Positions 47,701 through 60,000 of a stretch of 60,000 nt of DNA are shown here, in pieces; position 1 is the first letter of the stretch; the number at the start of each line of letters is the position of its first letter. The notes under the pieces were generated by a model that saw nothing but the letters and a program-made list of their open reading frames with translations, did not search any database and had not been told where the DNA came from. This DNA is from Chrysomallon squamiferum. Its lineage: Eukaryota > Mollusca > Gastropoda > Neomphalida > Peltospiridae. The translations under genes were made by a program, and so were the position numbers. The DNA lies in contig CM022676.1 of the NCBI GenBank assembly GCA_012295275.1, forward strand, positions 15,330,622 to 15,390,621, given 5' to 3'.

Positions 47701-47910
47701 GATCAAGATTAATAGACAGACAAGTAGACAGACTACCACAAAGAAAGGTTCTCTTCGCTATACTTGACAATAGTACTTTTTTTTTTTATTATTATTATTC
47801 TTTTTTTTTTTATCTCCTCTGTGTCATACGTTACAGTTCAGCTCCTATGACAAAGTTCTTTCAAGCAGGTGTACGGTTACCAAAGAAACTGCGTCAGTCA
47901 ACGAGCAATG

Positions 47911-47918
47911 TATATAAG
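47911..47918 (+). promoter_or_regulatory. TATA box ahead of the signal-peptide exon
   Basis: The sequence tatataag lies 84 bp before the ATG at 47995, so a start site about 30 bp downstream would leave a 5' UTR of about 50 nt. The sister segments at 43.68 kb and 57.8 kb have the weaker aatataaag at the same place. Confidence 0.45.
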
Positions 47919-47994
47919 GCTAAGAACGAGGATCTGAATTATAGTAGTTGCGTTTGATGGAGACAAACTGTTGTAGTCAGGTTTATATTAAGAA

Positions 47995-48052
47995 ATGTCG
48001 TTCTTTCCAAATTTATGGATTGTTTTACTTTTTATTCCTACTGTCATTTCAG
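47995..48052 (+). CDS. Signal-peptide first exon of a probable second receptor gene
   Basis: ATG followed by a typical secretory signal, MSFFPNLWIVLLF then IPTVIS, with a gtatgt donor after one base of the next codon (phase 1). An in-frame taa lies two codons before the ATG, so the start is well defined. Phase 1 is exactly what an SRCR N-half exon needs. The decayed twin at 4680-4737 sits just before an SRCR alpha exon, which supports an SRCR paralogue. No further exon of this gene was found up to 60,000, so its body lies beyond a long intron off the window, or the exon is an orphan. Confidence 0.5.
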
Positions 48053-49164
48053 GTATGTCATATTATTTATATATATATATTGTTATTAAGAATGAAACAC
48101 ATACATTTAATAGTGTAACGACTGTTTAATTTGTTTTAATAATACACATCATAGTAAAACGCCAATAATAGCTGCTTCTTTAAAACTGTGAATCAGTAAG
48201 GCATGGAATTATGAAGATCGTGAATTGAGTAATGGATAATTCTGCATGAACAAACGATTCACAGCAGAAAGTTTGTTTGTTAGATGATATTGATAGCACA
48301 GGCACAATACTATTCGCTCTCGAACTTTGACACGAATGTGCATAATTGCCACTATTTTCAGATTGATGTTTTGGAATTGAGTAGGTAAATTTGGATGAAA
48401 ATGGTTTATTGGAAAGATAATTTGGTAAGGATTCCAAATGAGCTACTAGCAGGTAGCAACTACATTTTGGAACATTTTCACATTTTGTTTGACCTTGAAA
48501 TGACCTAAAGTTAAAACTAAAGTTGAAGGTGATATCTACAAGACAAGATGTAATAGTTGTAGCTTATTAGTAAAATACACTTAAAATGGACATGCTGAAC
48601 ACAAAATGTCCATTTTCACACTTTTAGAGATTAAGTGATACAGAAATGGACAATGCTGCAGTACGGTTAAAAAACTAAGAGTACGAACTTTCAGGTTTTA
48701 ATTTGGGAGTTTTTCGGGTGCTGAATTTTTCGTTGTTTATTCATGAAAGTATTACATAAATCGACTAGGTGTATTTTTCTTACTGGTTTCTTTCTGTACA
48801 TATTAAATTACACCGCCACACAATGAAAGAAATTTTTAAAATTACAACCTACAACACAGCATCAAACAAATAAGCAGTATCAATATCTTTATTTACCCGT
48901 AACAAGTAGTACGGCTTCTTAATACTTTTTATCTAACTTTGACCCCTGCTATGAACCGAAGAACCGTGACTTGTAACAGTCACGTTTTCAGTAGCAGACG
49001 ATGTTTTTGTTAACGAGATTATTAGAATGAAAAAAAAAAAGTTTATTTGGAAAGAGTTTTAAGAGAACATAATTATACGACACTACTATTACTGTTGTTG
49101 TTATTCTTATCATTATGAATATTATAGGTATTATTATTATGAGTAATATTATTCTTATTATTAC

Positions 49165-49219
<55 letters not shown>

Positions 49220-50120
49220 TGACGTTCACGGTAAACACGATTTCTTATTTAATTTTCTGAAATATGTTTTTACCTCCGTCTCTGCTCACAATTTCAATTT
49301 CGTATGAATGTGCTTCACACAATTTTCATAGCGCATGTTTCACTGTTGTGTCGATAAACGTTGTTCAGTCCTGTGTAATAGTAACTGAGAAAGAGGAAGA
49401 AGATGAAGAAGTTAACTTTCAAAGATCTAAATGTATCTGATTATCTGTATTGTTGTTGTTGTTGTTGTTTTATTATTAGTGGTAGTAGTAGTAGTAGAAG
49501 TTGTTGTATTGTTGCTGCTGCTCTCTTTATCAGTAGTATTGTTATTGAGCAGATACTATTATTTATTGTCTCACGAATGTTGGTAAACGTAAATGATTTC
49601 TTTGTTATACTATTTGTCCACACTTTTGAGCAGACTCTGTATTAACAATGAATCTGCCAGATCGTCGTAAATAACACCCAAGTACACATTTGTTCTCCTG
49701 TGACACACTGTTTTTTAATCCAACCTACATAACAAAACAAACACAGACTGGCTATACTGCGACTGCGAATACGACTTGAGCACCATTAATTTGTACATGG
49801 ATATATGTGGCAAAACGAAAGGAACACTTTGAAGCTAGCGTTGCGTATGTTATAACGTTCTAACAAAACAATAACAAAACGACTAAGCTGCAAACTAATT
49901 AACATTAATCTACAACAGTCATATGCAAAAGTCAGATCGAAGCACGTTCAGCCATGGGTCAGGTTAGTCCATCTAACAAATACCCGTGTAGAAATTATTT
50001 ACTTTCCTGTTTTGAGTTCTTATTGTTTTTGATTAACCAGATCCACCGTTGACGTGAATAGACTTTGTGTTTTTTATGTCTATGTCCTTCTATAGTTATT
50101 AGTCACATAAATATTTTATT
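48053..50120. other. No gene recognised; repeats
   Basis: AT-rich sequence. 48590-49080 partly resembles 38820-39400, with a shared cattaatc-poor block and a shared gcagacgatg block. An (ATT)n tract lies at about 49150-49220 and a (TTG)n/(TAG)n-rich patch at 49450-49530. A reverse copy of the scattered repeat lies at about 49640-49930. Confidence 0.5.
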
Positions 50121-50129
50121 CATTTCACT

Positions 50130-51470
50130 AGCACATATAAACAGAATGTTTTCTCCGTTTAAAGAGAATCATTATCTTAGTTTTGTGATTAATATTAAGA
50201 GTATGCTGTAAATGATCGGAACATTTTGCTAACTGTACTGTAATGTCAGCATATAGTAGAATAAAAACTTTAAATATACATTATATTTTTCATTGTTGCA
50301 ATTTATTCTAGTACATTTGTCTTACTGTCTATAACAAACTCCTCTAAATCATGCAGAAAACAAAAATACCTATAGATTTTCTCCTTGCGTGACACCGATT
50401 TCAGAATCAGATAAGAAACCGTTCGCTGTATTTCTTGCATTAGTATCTTAAAGGATATTTACTAAAACATTAAAACATTTTCTATTTATACCAAATCTAA
50501 TTAACTTATTCCGTAATCCAGTTCTGGAGTCTCTATCAAAATATATCAGAAGCCTTCTTAAAATCTATAAAAGCAAAATGTACTTTTTTATTTTTATTAT
50601 TTTCTTTCATTTTACTATTTACTGGTTTAGAAATTATTATTTTTAACTTATTTACATTTGTTTATTAAAATAATTAGAGACTATAAAGACAATAAGTGGT
50701 GCGTTATGGAATAACGTTTACGTAATACAGCTTGACTTTGAAAAAGCAGGTTTGTTGTATCTGCACACTTATTTAATTCAGAATTCAGTACAGATTCAAA
50801 TAATTTACCGAAAGAGATTGATAATGCAGCTGGTGTACAGAGTTTTAGGTAACTTCTGGCACTTTTGTTCTTATATACTGGTTTAACGAGTCCCATCAAC
50901 CAACTACATGTTACAGTTGATGTTTGAAGAATAACGTTAAACAATAGAACATATAAAGGTAACATAATATTCATTTTACGTTTAATAGATATTACACGTT
51001 CCCTAATTGATCGATTTAGCTTTTGAGTGAATTGATTCTCTTTGTACTTCAAGGTACCTTCCTGTATACCTCCACCATATTGTTTATATCTTTGTTTCTC
51101 TTCCCTGACATCTTTTTAGCAGTTTAGTAAGCTTTGTTAAACCAGACCTGATTATACTGATGATTAATGTAATATAGGTTTGTTTGTTTCCAAACCGATC
51201 TTTAGCTGCAGTTATGAATATTACATTTATATTTGAGACTCTATTATTAAAAATTCAGAATTAACGTCCGCAGACATGCAATTTAGTAACTTTTGTGATA
51301 TTTCATTAAATAAATGCTTCTGCTTTTTAAAGTTATCATCAAATTATTGCTTTGATTCATTACCCTATTTCCCTGGGACTTCCTTACAGTTTAGTGGTAT
51401 GAATTACAGTGTTTTCTGGATTTACGAGTGTATGTAGTTTGGCCTATTGACATTTAATAACTCATATATC
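50130..51470 (-). pseudogene. Decayed LINE (non-LTR) reverse transcriptase, copy 2
   Basis: On the minus strand, frames starting near 51052 read WLMGLVKPVYKNK, GKLFESVLNSELNK and FQSQAVLRKRYSITHH (fingers and palm entry). Further on come HFAFIDFKKASDIF (about 50545-50580), IGVTQGENL (about 50385) and FILLYADITVQLA (about 50226-50270). This is the RT motif order of non-LTR elements. The catalytic YADD is YADI and several stops interrupt the frame, so it is dead. The clade is not resolved. Only the first part is shared with copy 1. Confidence 0.75.
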
Positions 51471-51569
51471 TTCATCTACTCTTCTAGTCACAATAAACAT
51501 GTTATTGTATGTATGGAAATCAAGGAGAATATGACCACAGTTATTTTTAAGTTTATCCTTTGTTCTAAT

Positions 51570-51719
<150 letters not shown>

Positions 51720-51744
51720 TTAGTGATTTATTTGTCAAGGTACG

Positions 51745-52130
51745 TACCACGGTTTATTCCCGATTCTGGCAGTGAGATTATATCACATCTTAACTGGACA
51801 CGCCAGTTGTTCCATTTCTGGCAGTTTAAATCTCACTCTTACTAACTGGAGTTCTGTCACCTGGAATGATGTACTTTTGTTAAACAGTATTTTTGTCCAC
51901 AATATGAAAGCAATTCAGTCACACTTTACACACGAAATGTCGCTGAAAGCATTTCACCTCAAGCTGACAAGTAGGAAGCCGTGTCCCGAGTACACGTGAC
52001 GTACTCCAATCCCAGCTGGAAGAGCTATGCTTGTCTTCTGGTAGTATTTCCTCACGCCAGTTTTCCCAATTCTGGAAGCGGATTATAACACCTCACCGCT
52101 TACCTAATCTGGAGCCTGCCAGTGTTGGGA
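51745..52130. mobile_element. Insertion of about 390 bp in copy 2
   Basis: Copy 1 reads straight from the tcaaggtatatgcaac block to the aacgaagtttaaaat block (about 37960-37990). Copy 2 carries about 390 bp of GC-richer sequence between the same blocks. Near its ends it has two related stretches (ttcccgattctggcagtgag at 51757 and ttcccaattctggaagcgg at about 52063) in direct order. The element type is not known. Confidence 0.5.
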
Positions 52131-53391
52131 ACATACCACATACAACACGCAAACAAACTTTAAAATAGTGGGAATTTTACTTAAAATTAAAATCATACTA
52201 AAAAACAAAAAACAAAACCAAATAGTTGATGTAAATAAGTAATATTAAATGTTATATATTATTATAGATTAATTTAATTTATTTACAAATTTACCTTCCT
52301 GTTATGCAAGATCACGCGCTTAACAAATTACAATTTATTTCAAAATAATTTTAAAAAGCTGTTTTGCCCCATTCTCGAATATTTCAGTATACTGGTCACA
52401 GCTTTTTTGACGAATTTCGCCAGCATATCAAATTAAATCTGTAACGTGTCTGTTTGTTATGTTAGGTGAGATAAAAATAGTTCGTCACTGATACACGAGA
52501 TACACTAAAGTACACCCAGTGTTATTATTACATCTTACACAGCGCCTACTGTTTTACTAGATTAGAGCCAGACAGACTATTCTAAGTGACTGTCATACGT
52601 GTAAACTGTTTTGTGTGTATATGTATGTTTGTCTTCATCTTTTCAGATGTGTGTCTGTACATTTCTGTTTATGTGTCTCTGTAAATTTATGTCTACATGT
52701 GTATGTTTATGTGTGTATGTCTGTACGTGTAGACATATTTCTTTACTTACAGATTGTTACAACAAGCATGTTGAAACATGAATCCCGTAGTAACTTAACA
52801 CCTCCGTTATTTCTATTAGTAGCTATCAAAGTGTAACGAGCGCTTTACCACTGATAGGACAACACAGACCTGAAAAACATCACCTTGACAGAAAACAGGT
52901 GACACTGTTTTTTTAAAACTCTGGAAAAGTAGACAGCTATATAGATGGGATGAAGAATGTCTAGATAGATTTCACATCCAATACACTCATAATTATATTA
53001 TTAATTGAGTGAGAGTTCAATATACTTTATTCTTCAAATTATAATCATCTGGTCCTGTAGTTGTATCTTTATGACTGATTTATAATTGAACATATTAAAT
53101 TAATCTGCCACAGAATAAAAGAAAATTTAAACAATTACAAAATACAACATAGCTCATACAAATAAGCAGCATCAGTGTGTTTATTTACCCGTAACTAGTA
53201 GGACGGCTTCTTCATACTTTGTATCTGACTTTGACCTGTGTAAAGTGTAACTGGTGAACCGGAGAACTGTAACTTGTAGGATAAATTACTTCAGTCTCGT
53301 TTTCACGAGCAGACGATGGTTTTGTTAATGCGATTTTTACACTGAAAAAAAAAAATAAAATAAAAATACAAACGTCAAACACGTATTCTCG

Positions 53392-53451
53392 TTATAATCT
53401 ATTAAAGCTGTTTGAGTTCAGCGATAATCAAAGAGCTTTAATAGATTATAA
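53392..53451. repeat. Perfect 18-bp inverted repeat
   Basis: The arms 53392-53409 (ttataatctattaaagct) and 53434-53451 are exact reverse complements with a 24-bp spacer. The matching place in copy 1 (about 39370-39420) has only the right arm (diverged) and a different left side. Confidence 0.9.
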
Positions 53452-53631
53452 TTATATGACGTATCCATGTTACTGTTTTCTTTTTTATTATTATTATTGT
53501 TGTTTTGATTATGGCAGAAGATGTAAAATTACTTCAAGCAAAAAGTATTCATTTGAAAAAAAATAACAATAATAACAGTTTAAAGGATTATGATTATATA
53601 AAGTACCTAGACTAATTATTTTATCATTGTT

Positions 53632-53749
<118 letters not shown>

Positions 53750-54975
53750 TGTTGTTATTAAAATGAACGTAAGATGATATTGAAGGTTACACATTATTAC
53801 ATAATTTTATTTAATTTGTCATAGTTGTCTTCTTGTTACGCAAGATCGCTCTGTTAAAACATTACAGCTTACCTAGAGATAATTTTAAAATGTTCTTTTT
53901 TCGAAATATTTTTGTATACTTCTTTTCGTTCGGTGCTCAAACTAGCGTGACCAGCATATTAAATTGACTGTGTTTGTTTGTTCTGTAGGTCAGATGAAAA
54001 TAGTGTGTCACTGATACACGATACTCACAAAAACATACTCGGGTTTTATTTACGAGGATCAGACTCGTTACTGTATGTTAGAGTAAGACAGGCTGTTCTG
54101 TGTTATTGTGTGTTGTATATACCTATACACATGTTCTGTGTTATTGTGTGGTTGTGTATACACATACACATGTTCTATGTTATTGTGTGTGTATTTATGT
54201 ATGTGTGTGTGCGTGAATATATAATAATGAATTTCACGGTAGGGAAAGCGAAACCTGATGGCAATGATTAGAAATATAATTTTATGAAATGTTTCAACTG
54301 TGTCTCTGTTCACGGTTTCAATCTGCTATGAATATGCGTCACGTAATTTTAATATGGAATGCATTTCACCGTTGTGTCGATACATGGTTTTCAGTACTGC
54401 ATATTAATAGGTCAAAAAGAAAATTAACATAACGTTTAAATAATCATATTTATCTGATTATCTTTATTACTGTTTTTTCTTCATTTCTATAGTTTATTAT
54501 TATTATTTTCGTTGTCGTTGTTGTTGTTATTAAACAGTTGCTATTATTGATGTTCTCATGAATGTTGACAAACGTAAATTATTTCTTACTTTCCTATTTA
54601 TTTCTACACTTACGCGCAGACACTGTATTAACAATGAATTTTTCAGCTCTTCGTAAATAATACCCGGTATATCTCTGTGTATCTCGTGCAGCGTCACATA
54701 CCTGACCTACATAACAAACAAACACACACTTGCTGTTCTGTTATAGAAGTATCGTTCGGGCAGCATTGAATGTACAGGGAAGTACGTGGAAAACAAAACG
54801 AACATTTTAAAGGTATCTTTACGTGTTCTATACCGATCTCACAAATAAAATAAGAAAAAAACAGCTGCAGAGTAATTAACACTAATGTTCAATAGTCGCA
54901 TGTATGTATTGAATCATCCAAACTGCAAAATACGAAATGGACTATTTTCTACCGGGAAAACACCCTTGTGTTAAT

Positions 54976-54978
<3 letters not shown>

Positions 54979-55060
<82 letters not shown>
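54979..55060. repeat. (TC)n microsatellite
   Basis: A TC run of about 82 bp, the duplicate of 41050-41121. Confidence 0.98.
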
Positions 55061-55062
<2 letters not shown>

Positions 55063-58000
55063 TTACTGTATTTTTTTAAGATATATTCAACACAAAAGCA
55101 AATTATATAATGGTGGGAGTGTTTATTAAAATTAAAATAAAATATTTATTAAGGTAGGTAAGCTAATATTAACGGTTATATATTAATATAGATTAATTTG
55201 ACATAATCTACACGTTTGTCTTCTTGCTATGCAAGATCACCCAGTTAATGAATATACAATTTTACTTAAAAACAATTTTAAAATAATTGTTTATCTTATA
55301 ATATTTCAGTATTCTGCTCATACTTTTGACGAAACTCGCCAGCATATCAAATTAAATATGTAAAGTGTCTGTTTGTTTGTTATGAAGGTGAGATAAAAAT
55401 AACGTGTCACTGATACATTTACGAGTGTTATTTACGAGGATCAAACCTTAAACAGAATCTACTGTTACTGCAGGTTAGAGCAAAACATCCTTTTCTAATC
55501 GTGTGTGTGTGTGTGTGTTTATGTTTTTAGACGTGTTCAGGTTTACATATGTCTGTGTATATTTGTGTTTATGTGTGTATGTATTTCAAAATGTATGACT
55601 GTACCTATAGAGAAAATGACAAATAATATAAATCTATTCTGCATACTACGAAATTTTTTGATTTCATTTTGCTTGATCCGCCAGTAGAACAATTTCCTGG
55701 GATCAGCATTGAAAAGGGTTTTATCTCATTTCAACTGCCCTGATTGCTATACGGGTACCTGACAATTTGGCCCTGTGTACGAGATTGACAATATCCCCAT
55801 TTGATCTTACAGTGATATACTTGGCTTCATGGTTAATCAGAGTCATGTGCATGAAGGACATGCGAAAACCAAACTTACCTTATTTCAAATTGTCTGAAAT
55901 CTTTAGGTTGTACAAATAAACGATGAAATATGTATATAATTCAGATTGGAAACCAAATATAAATAAAATACTGTTATATAGTTCTGTGTGACTCAAGTTA
56001 CTTTTATTCCGCTCACATAAACGAAGTAGTATATGGTGAACTGCTGTGCTTGAAACAAAACACATTTTAATGCATGATACATATCAGGAAGTGGATATGA
56101 CGACTTATCTTACAGAACTTCAGAATGATTCGGAAAAGATCAAGGATTTACTGGAGTATAATTATCATTTCCGTACCTTAGTAATTCCCATCATGAATCA
56201 GCTTTAGCCCCTCTAGGAACGAGTTAAGTATCACACTGTACAACACACAAGTCATTTACTTCTTTGCTGAGGATGTTGCCGTTTGAACCAGATTTAATAT
56301 TTCGGAAATAGCCAAGAAAATTAACAAAGAGGATAAACTTAAGAACAGTGGGTAAAATGTCATGTTGTGCTAAACACAGCGAATGACTAGGAGACAAGTG
56401 AAGACTACTTTTTGATTTACAGTTTATTCCCACAAAGATTATGAACAGGTATCCCGAAGTCACACAATAACTGTTACATGTTTATTAGTAGCAGTCAAAC
56501 TGTAACATGAGCTTTACCACTGAAAGAACATCACATCCCTGTACCTGAAAAAAGATCACCTTGTCAGAAAACAAATGAGACTTTGCTATTAATCAAAACT
56601 GAACAAATCTCGACTATAATGTAGGGATGAAGAATTTCTAGATATATTTCATATCCATTCATAATTACAATGATCCTTTAGCAATATCTATTTTTGTTAT
56701 ATCTCAACAGATAGGATTATACTAAAATGGATTTCATTGTTTAGTGTGTGTTTTAAGTAAATAACAACTTTAGAATGCGCCTGCGTTGAAAAATCACATA
56801 CAATATGATTTTTAATAGTTACGATCTAATACTTTCTCTATGTAGCATATTGAAGACACTAAAGATAATCATTCGCTGAAGAATTTATCGAAATTAACTG
56901 AATCAGTATAGAAGTTCAGAACAAAATGTCTTTAACTAAACACACAAATATCTAAATCATTGTTGACATAATTAGCCACAGACACACACATGCGCGCGCA
57001 GTAATACACACTCTGCAACAACATTTAAACACATAAGTATCCACGGATATTGTAGCTTGCGTTTTTGAAGTATATATAGCGTCAAACTATTTTGAATACA
57101 CAAATAGACAGACAGACATGTAGATTGAGATAGTTACAGTTAATAGACAGACCATAACGAACACTTTTCTTCACTATTCTTAATAACAGTACGTTTTATT
57201 TCACATGTCGTGCGATCCATTGTATCTACTAAAAGCTTTGAAACAGGTCTGCGGTTACCAAACAAACTGTTCAGGTCGTCGTAAATAACACCTGGATACA
57301 CTTGTATGTGTGTCGTGTACATAACAAACAACCACTGATTTGTTCTCTTATCTTCATATGCACGTCATGTGAATATCGTCTGAATGCTATGATATGTTTG
57401 GAAAACGAAAACGTTATTTTAAAATTATCAATACCCAATGTTCTGAAACGTAAAAGAAGAAAAAGACTAAACTGCAAATAATCAACTTTAATCTACGGTG
57501 GTCATGTCTATAATAATCACTGAAACCTTTAAGTACTAAACGAATCTTTCCCTGTAAAATATAACAATGCATTTATATAATCAGGTTTTTTTTCAGTTAT
57601 TAAAGAATCCTCAAAAATGTTTTACACAAGTACACACCCGTATTAGTTGTTTAGCATGAATGAATAGTTCATTCATTTTAATATGTCTAGCGACTGATTT
57701 CTGAATTCTAAAACAGTTGCATCTAGAATAATCATACAATATGAACAGATACATTCAGGTATCTTTTCTGTTGTAAAACTAAACTCAGTCAACGTGTTAT
57801 GAATATAAAGATAGGAATCAGCATCTACATTAAACTATTTGCGTTTGACAGAGACAAACTTGTCTGTTCCGTATTATTATTATTATTTGTATTTTTAATA
57901 CCCATCATAGATAATATTTATTTTAATATAAATTACAAACATTCTAGATCTGAAGATCAAGGAGACAAAATGTAGCCAACAAATTAGTCCAAATCTAAAG

Positions 58001-59169
58001 TTTCAATTCCTGAAGGAACAGTAGGTGGCACCCGCAATACATAATAGGCAGACTTGTGTATGTGGTTGTTAAATAAAGTGTAATCAGCAATGAACGTAAT
58101 TATTAAGGTGAACTGAGAGAGAAAACATTAAGTAGTTCACTTAAGTGTAGAACAAAAAAATTGAAAAAAAAAAAAAAAAGAAGATAAAACTAATATAGTT
58201 TAAAAATAAATAAAATTTAAATAAAATACAGCAAAGTAAAAGAAAAGTGTTTGTAGCAGTTTGTATGCCGATATACAGGAAATCTTACTGGCAGAAAGTC
58301 GACAAAATCGTCAAACTGACGCAGTGACTGAGAGGAAATACAACTGAAACAAGATATATGTAGATTTATCCGATTTCTTAAATTATTAAATTATTAATTA
58401 ATGCATTTATTTAATTAGTATAATTTATTCACCCTGTTAATTTAAGTTTGCGGGTCGTATGTTTGTGAGATAAGTTTTTGTGTGAAAGATCGTTATAAAT
58501 TGACGAATTATGAAAATAAAAGGTTTCAGTTGAAATAATATTACTAATTTGATTAATTTTCACACTGCTTAAAAATTATTGTCCTTTAATACATTTTTAC
58601 TGCCGATGACAACACTTTCTGGTTTACAAGTACGATTTTCGATGTCGTGTGTGTTTTCTATTCTCTGCGTTAAGAACGTTTGTTATCTATCGCCTGAATT
58701 ACTGCCGAGAAAAGTTGAAGAGTTTAATCGACGATATTAAGTATTAAGTTATTATGTTCACCTCTTCCGGTTTCTAAAAAAAAAAGAAAAAAAGAAGGAC
58801 CGGCACCACATATTGAAAAGGCAGATAAGTTTTGTTTTAATTTAATAATTACTGTAATAATTCCCTTAGACATTAGTCACATTCAGACGTGCAAATAAAT
58901 AAATACATACATACACACGCTTTAGTATCCATATAAAGTTAAAAAGAAATTATTTATACAAAAACTAATAATTAGCCTTATCACTACTTTCTATTCTGAT
59001 TACTGATTCGATAAGTAAAATACTGAAAAATGTCACATTTTTCAAGAAGAGAACTTAGACGTAAATAGTTATCCAGCTCTGCAAGAAATTAAATATATTT
59101 GAAAAAACAAAAATGCACCAGTCTGAATTATTGTTTCTGTATCTAAGTGTTTGTGAATATATATATATA

Positions 59170-59875
59170 TACAGTATTCCCTCGCTATTCGCGGGGGTTA
59201 CGTTCTTTACCCCTCCCGCGAATAGCGAAAAACCGCGAATATTGGATGCAGTTTTAAAACGTCTAATATGAGATTATATACGGTACTAAATGCTTCCCAA
59301 ACACTTTCTAAAGACACTCTTACTCATTAATACAGTAATAATGTAGTAATATTGCATGCAGTTATGTATTTCACTAATGTAGTAATGATAATGTAAACGC
59401 ATTTTAATTTTGTACTGAAACAATATTTTAATCAGAAAGAAACGTAAGTACAGGACAGTAACATCGCATAGCATAGTTACCCATACAGTATTACTGTACC
59501 GTAAAGTCATTTTCTATGCGTACAACATATGTATTAGAATTGACAGAAAGTGGAACAAATTTAAAGGCAAACAGACAGATAAATACAGTACGCACAGTTC
59601 AGGTAATAATATGCAATTAAAAACATTATTAATACACGGTCACAAAAAATATGCACTGTACATACAGTGTATGCATTTATAAAAAAATACGTACTGTATT
59701 GCAATAATAATTGAAAAAATTTGATATTGTTTGTGCGGTTTACCGAGCATTTGTTTTTATGACGTTATGACGCTAGCCTGGTATACCAGCATACGATGCG
59801 ATAGGGTTAAGAGCCTAACCCGCGAATATGCGGGGCCGCGAATGGGGAACCGCGAACAGGTGAGGGTATACTGTA
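59170..59875. mobile_element. pogo/Tigger-like non-autonomous DNA transposon
   Basis: The left end reads (ta)cagtattccctcgctattcg and the right end reverse-complements to (ta)cagtataccctcacctgttcg, with TA on both sides as target duplication. The terminal repeats are about 25 bp. Subterminal cgcgaat motifs occur on both sides. Length is about 700 bp and no transposase frame is present, so it is a MITE-like derivative. Tc1/mariner-pogo elements have TA duplications and CAG...CTG ends of this kind. It is absent at the matching place of copy 1 (about 45.5 kb), so it inserted after the segmental duplication. Confidence 0.8.
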
Positions 59876-60000
59876 TTATTTGTTTATGTTCAGATTACAT
59901 TCCATAATCTTGGCGACAGAATATATTATCATCTAAACTGATTAATTTATACACAATGATAAACATCAGCGCGTTTATATTTCCATCATACAAAGTAAAT

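Larger units (their letters stand above)
38100..49930. repeat. Scattered repeat present in both orientations
   Basis: A core of about 100 bp, reading gtttgttatgtaggt, then ...agtgtgtcactgatacacgag..., occurs forward near 38190, 40010, 41340 and 46140, and again at 52470, 53990 and 55390. Its reverse complement (…acctacataacaaacaaacac…) occurs near 40770, 43190 and 49720, and again at 54705 and 57310. Forward and reverse copies alternate, so the region is a set of long inverted repeats with arms of several hundred bp. No transposase is seen. Short frames over the forward core (NSVSLIHDTHKN type) are shared but open into TG repeats. Confidence 0.6.

Overview
This is an AT-rich metazoan nuclear window, crowded with microsatellites. 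It is dominated by one large plus-strand, multi-exon gene for a scavenger-receptor-cysteine-rich (SRCR) cell-surface receptor. Canonical GT-AG introns, phase-1 modular exons, LTR and non-LTR retroelement debris, and very long (TC)n, (AG)n, (ATT)n and (TA)n tracts all mark an animal genome. A lophotrochozoan, probably a mollusc, is my best guess, but no sequence here proves the taxon.

Region 1, 115-25,976: an SRCR array. Each domain is split over two exons, an N-half of 145 nt and a C-half of about 176 nt. Introns are phase 1 between domains and phase 2 inside them, and each domain has six cysteines (group A pattern). I count one C-half entering from the left edge plus twelve complete domains. 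They fall into three types, alpha, beta and gamma, repeated as a triplet: (alpha C-half)-beta-gamma, then alpha-beta-gamma three times, then a divergent alpha-like domain. Whole triplets with their introns were duplicated, and the two nearest the centre (from 12.7 kb and from 19.3 kb) are very similar even in introns. The array also holds relics: an inverted frameshifted beta exon (3305-3448), a decayed signal-peptide exon with its upstream flank (about 4.1-4.75 kb), exon fragments inside the alpha introns, and a Ty3/Gypsy-class LTR element remnant (about 9.4-12.4 kb).

Region 2, 26,866-32,465: the membrane-proximal and signalling end of the same gene. It comprises two Ig-like exons, a fibronectin III exon, a transmembrane exon and three small tail exons. 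Apart from one extra G in the tenth complete SRCR domain, the reading frame is continuous from the first exon to the stop (about 1,708 residues, 5' incomplete). The tail ends with YDNL-x12-YEVL, which fits the ITAM spacing rule.

Region 3, 32,466-60,000: no further complete gene is seen. There is a degenerate minisatellite, a foldback, and two copies of a segment with about 14 kb period (about 36.7-45.6 kb and 50.6-60.0 kb, continuing off the edge). A scattered repeat occurs in both orientations, with truncated minus-strand LINE reverse transcriptase and a pogo/Tigger-like non-autonomous DNA transposon at 59.2-59.9 kb. At 47,995-48,052 there is an intact signal-peptide exon with a TATA box, the likely start of a second, related gene whose other exons are not in view. 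The overall picture is a recombining SRCR receptor locus that expands by domain triplets and carries copies of its own 5' end.
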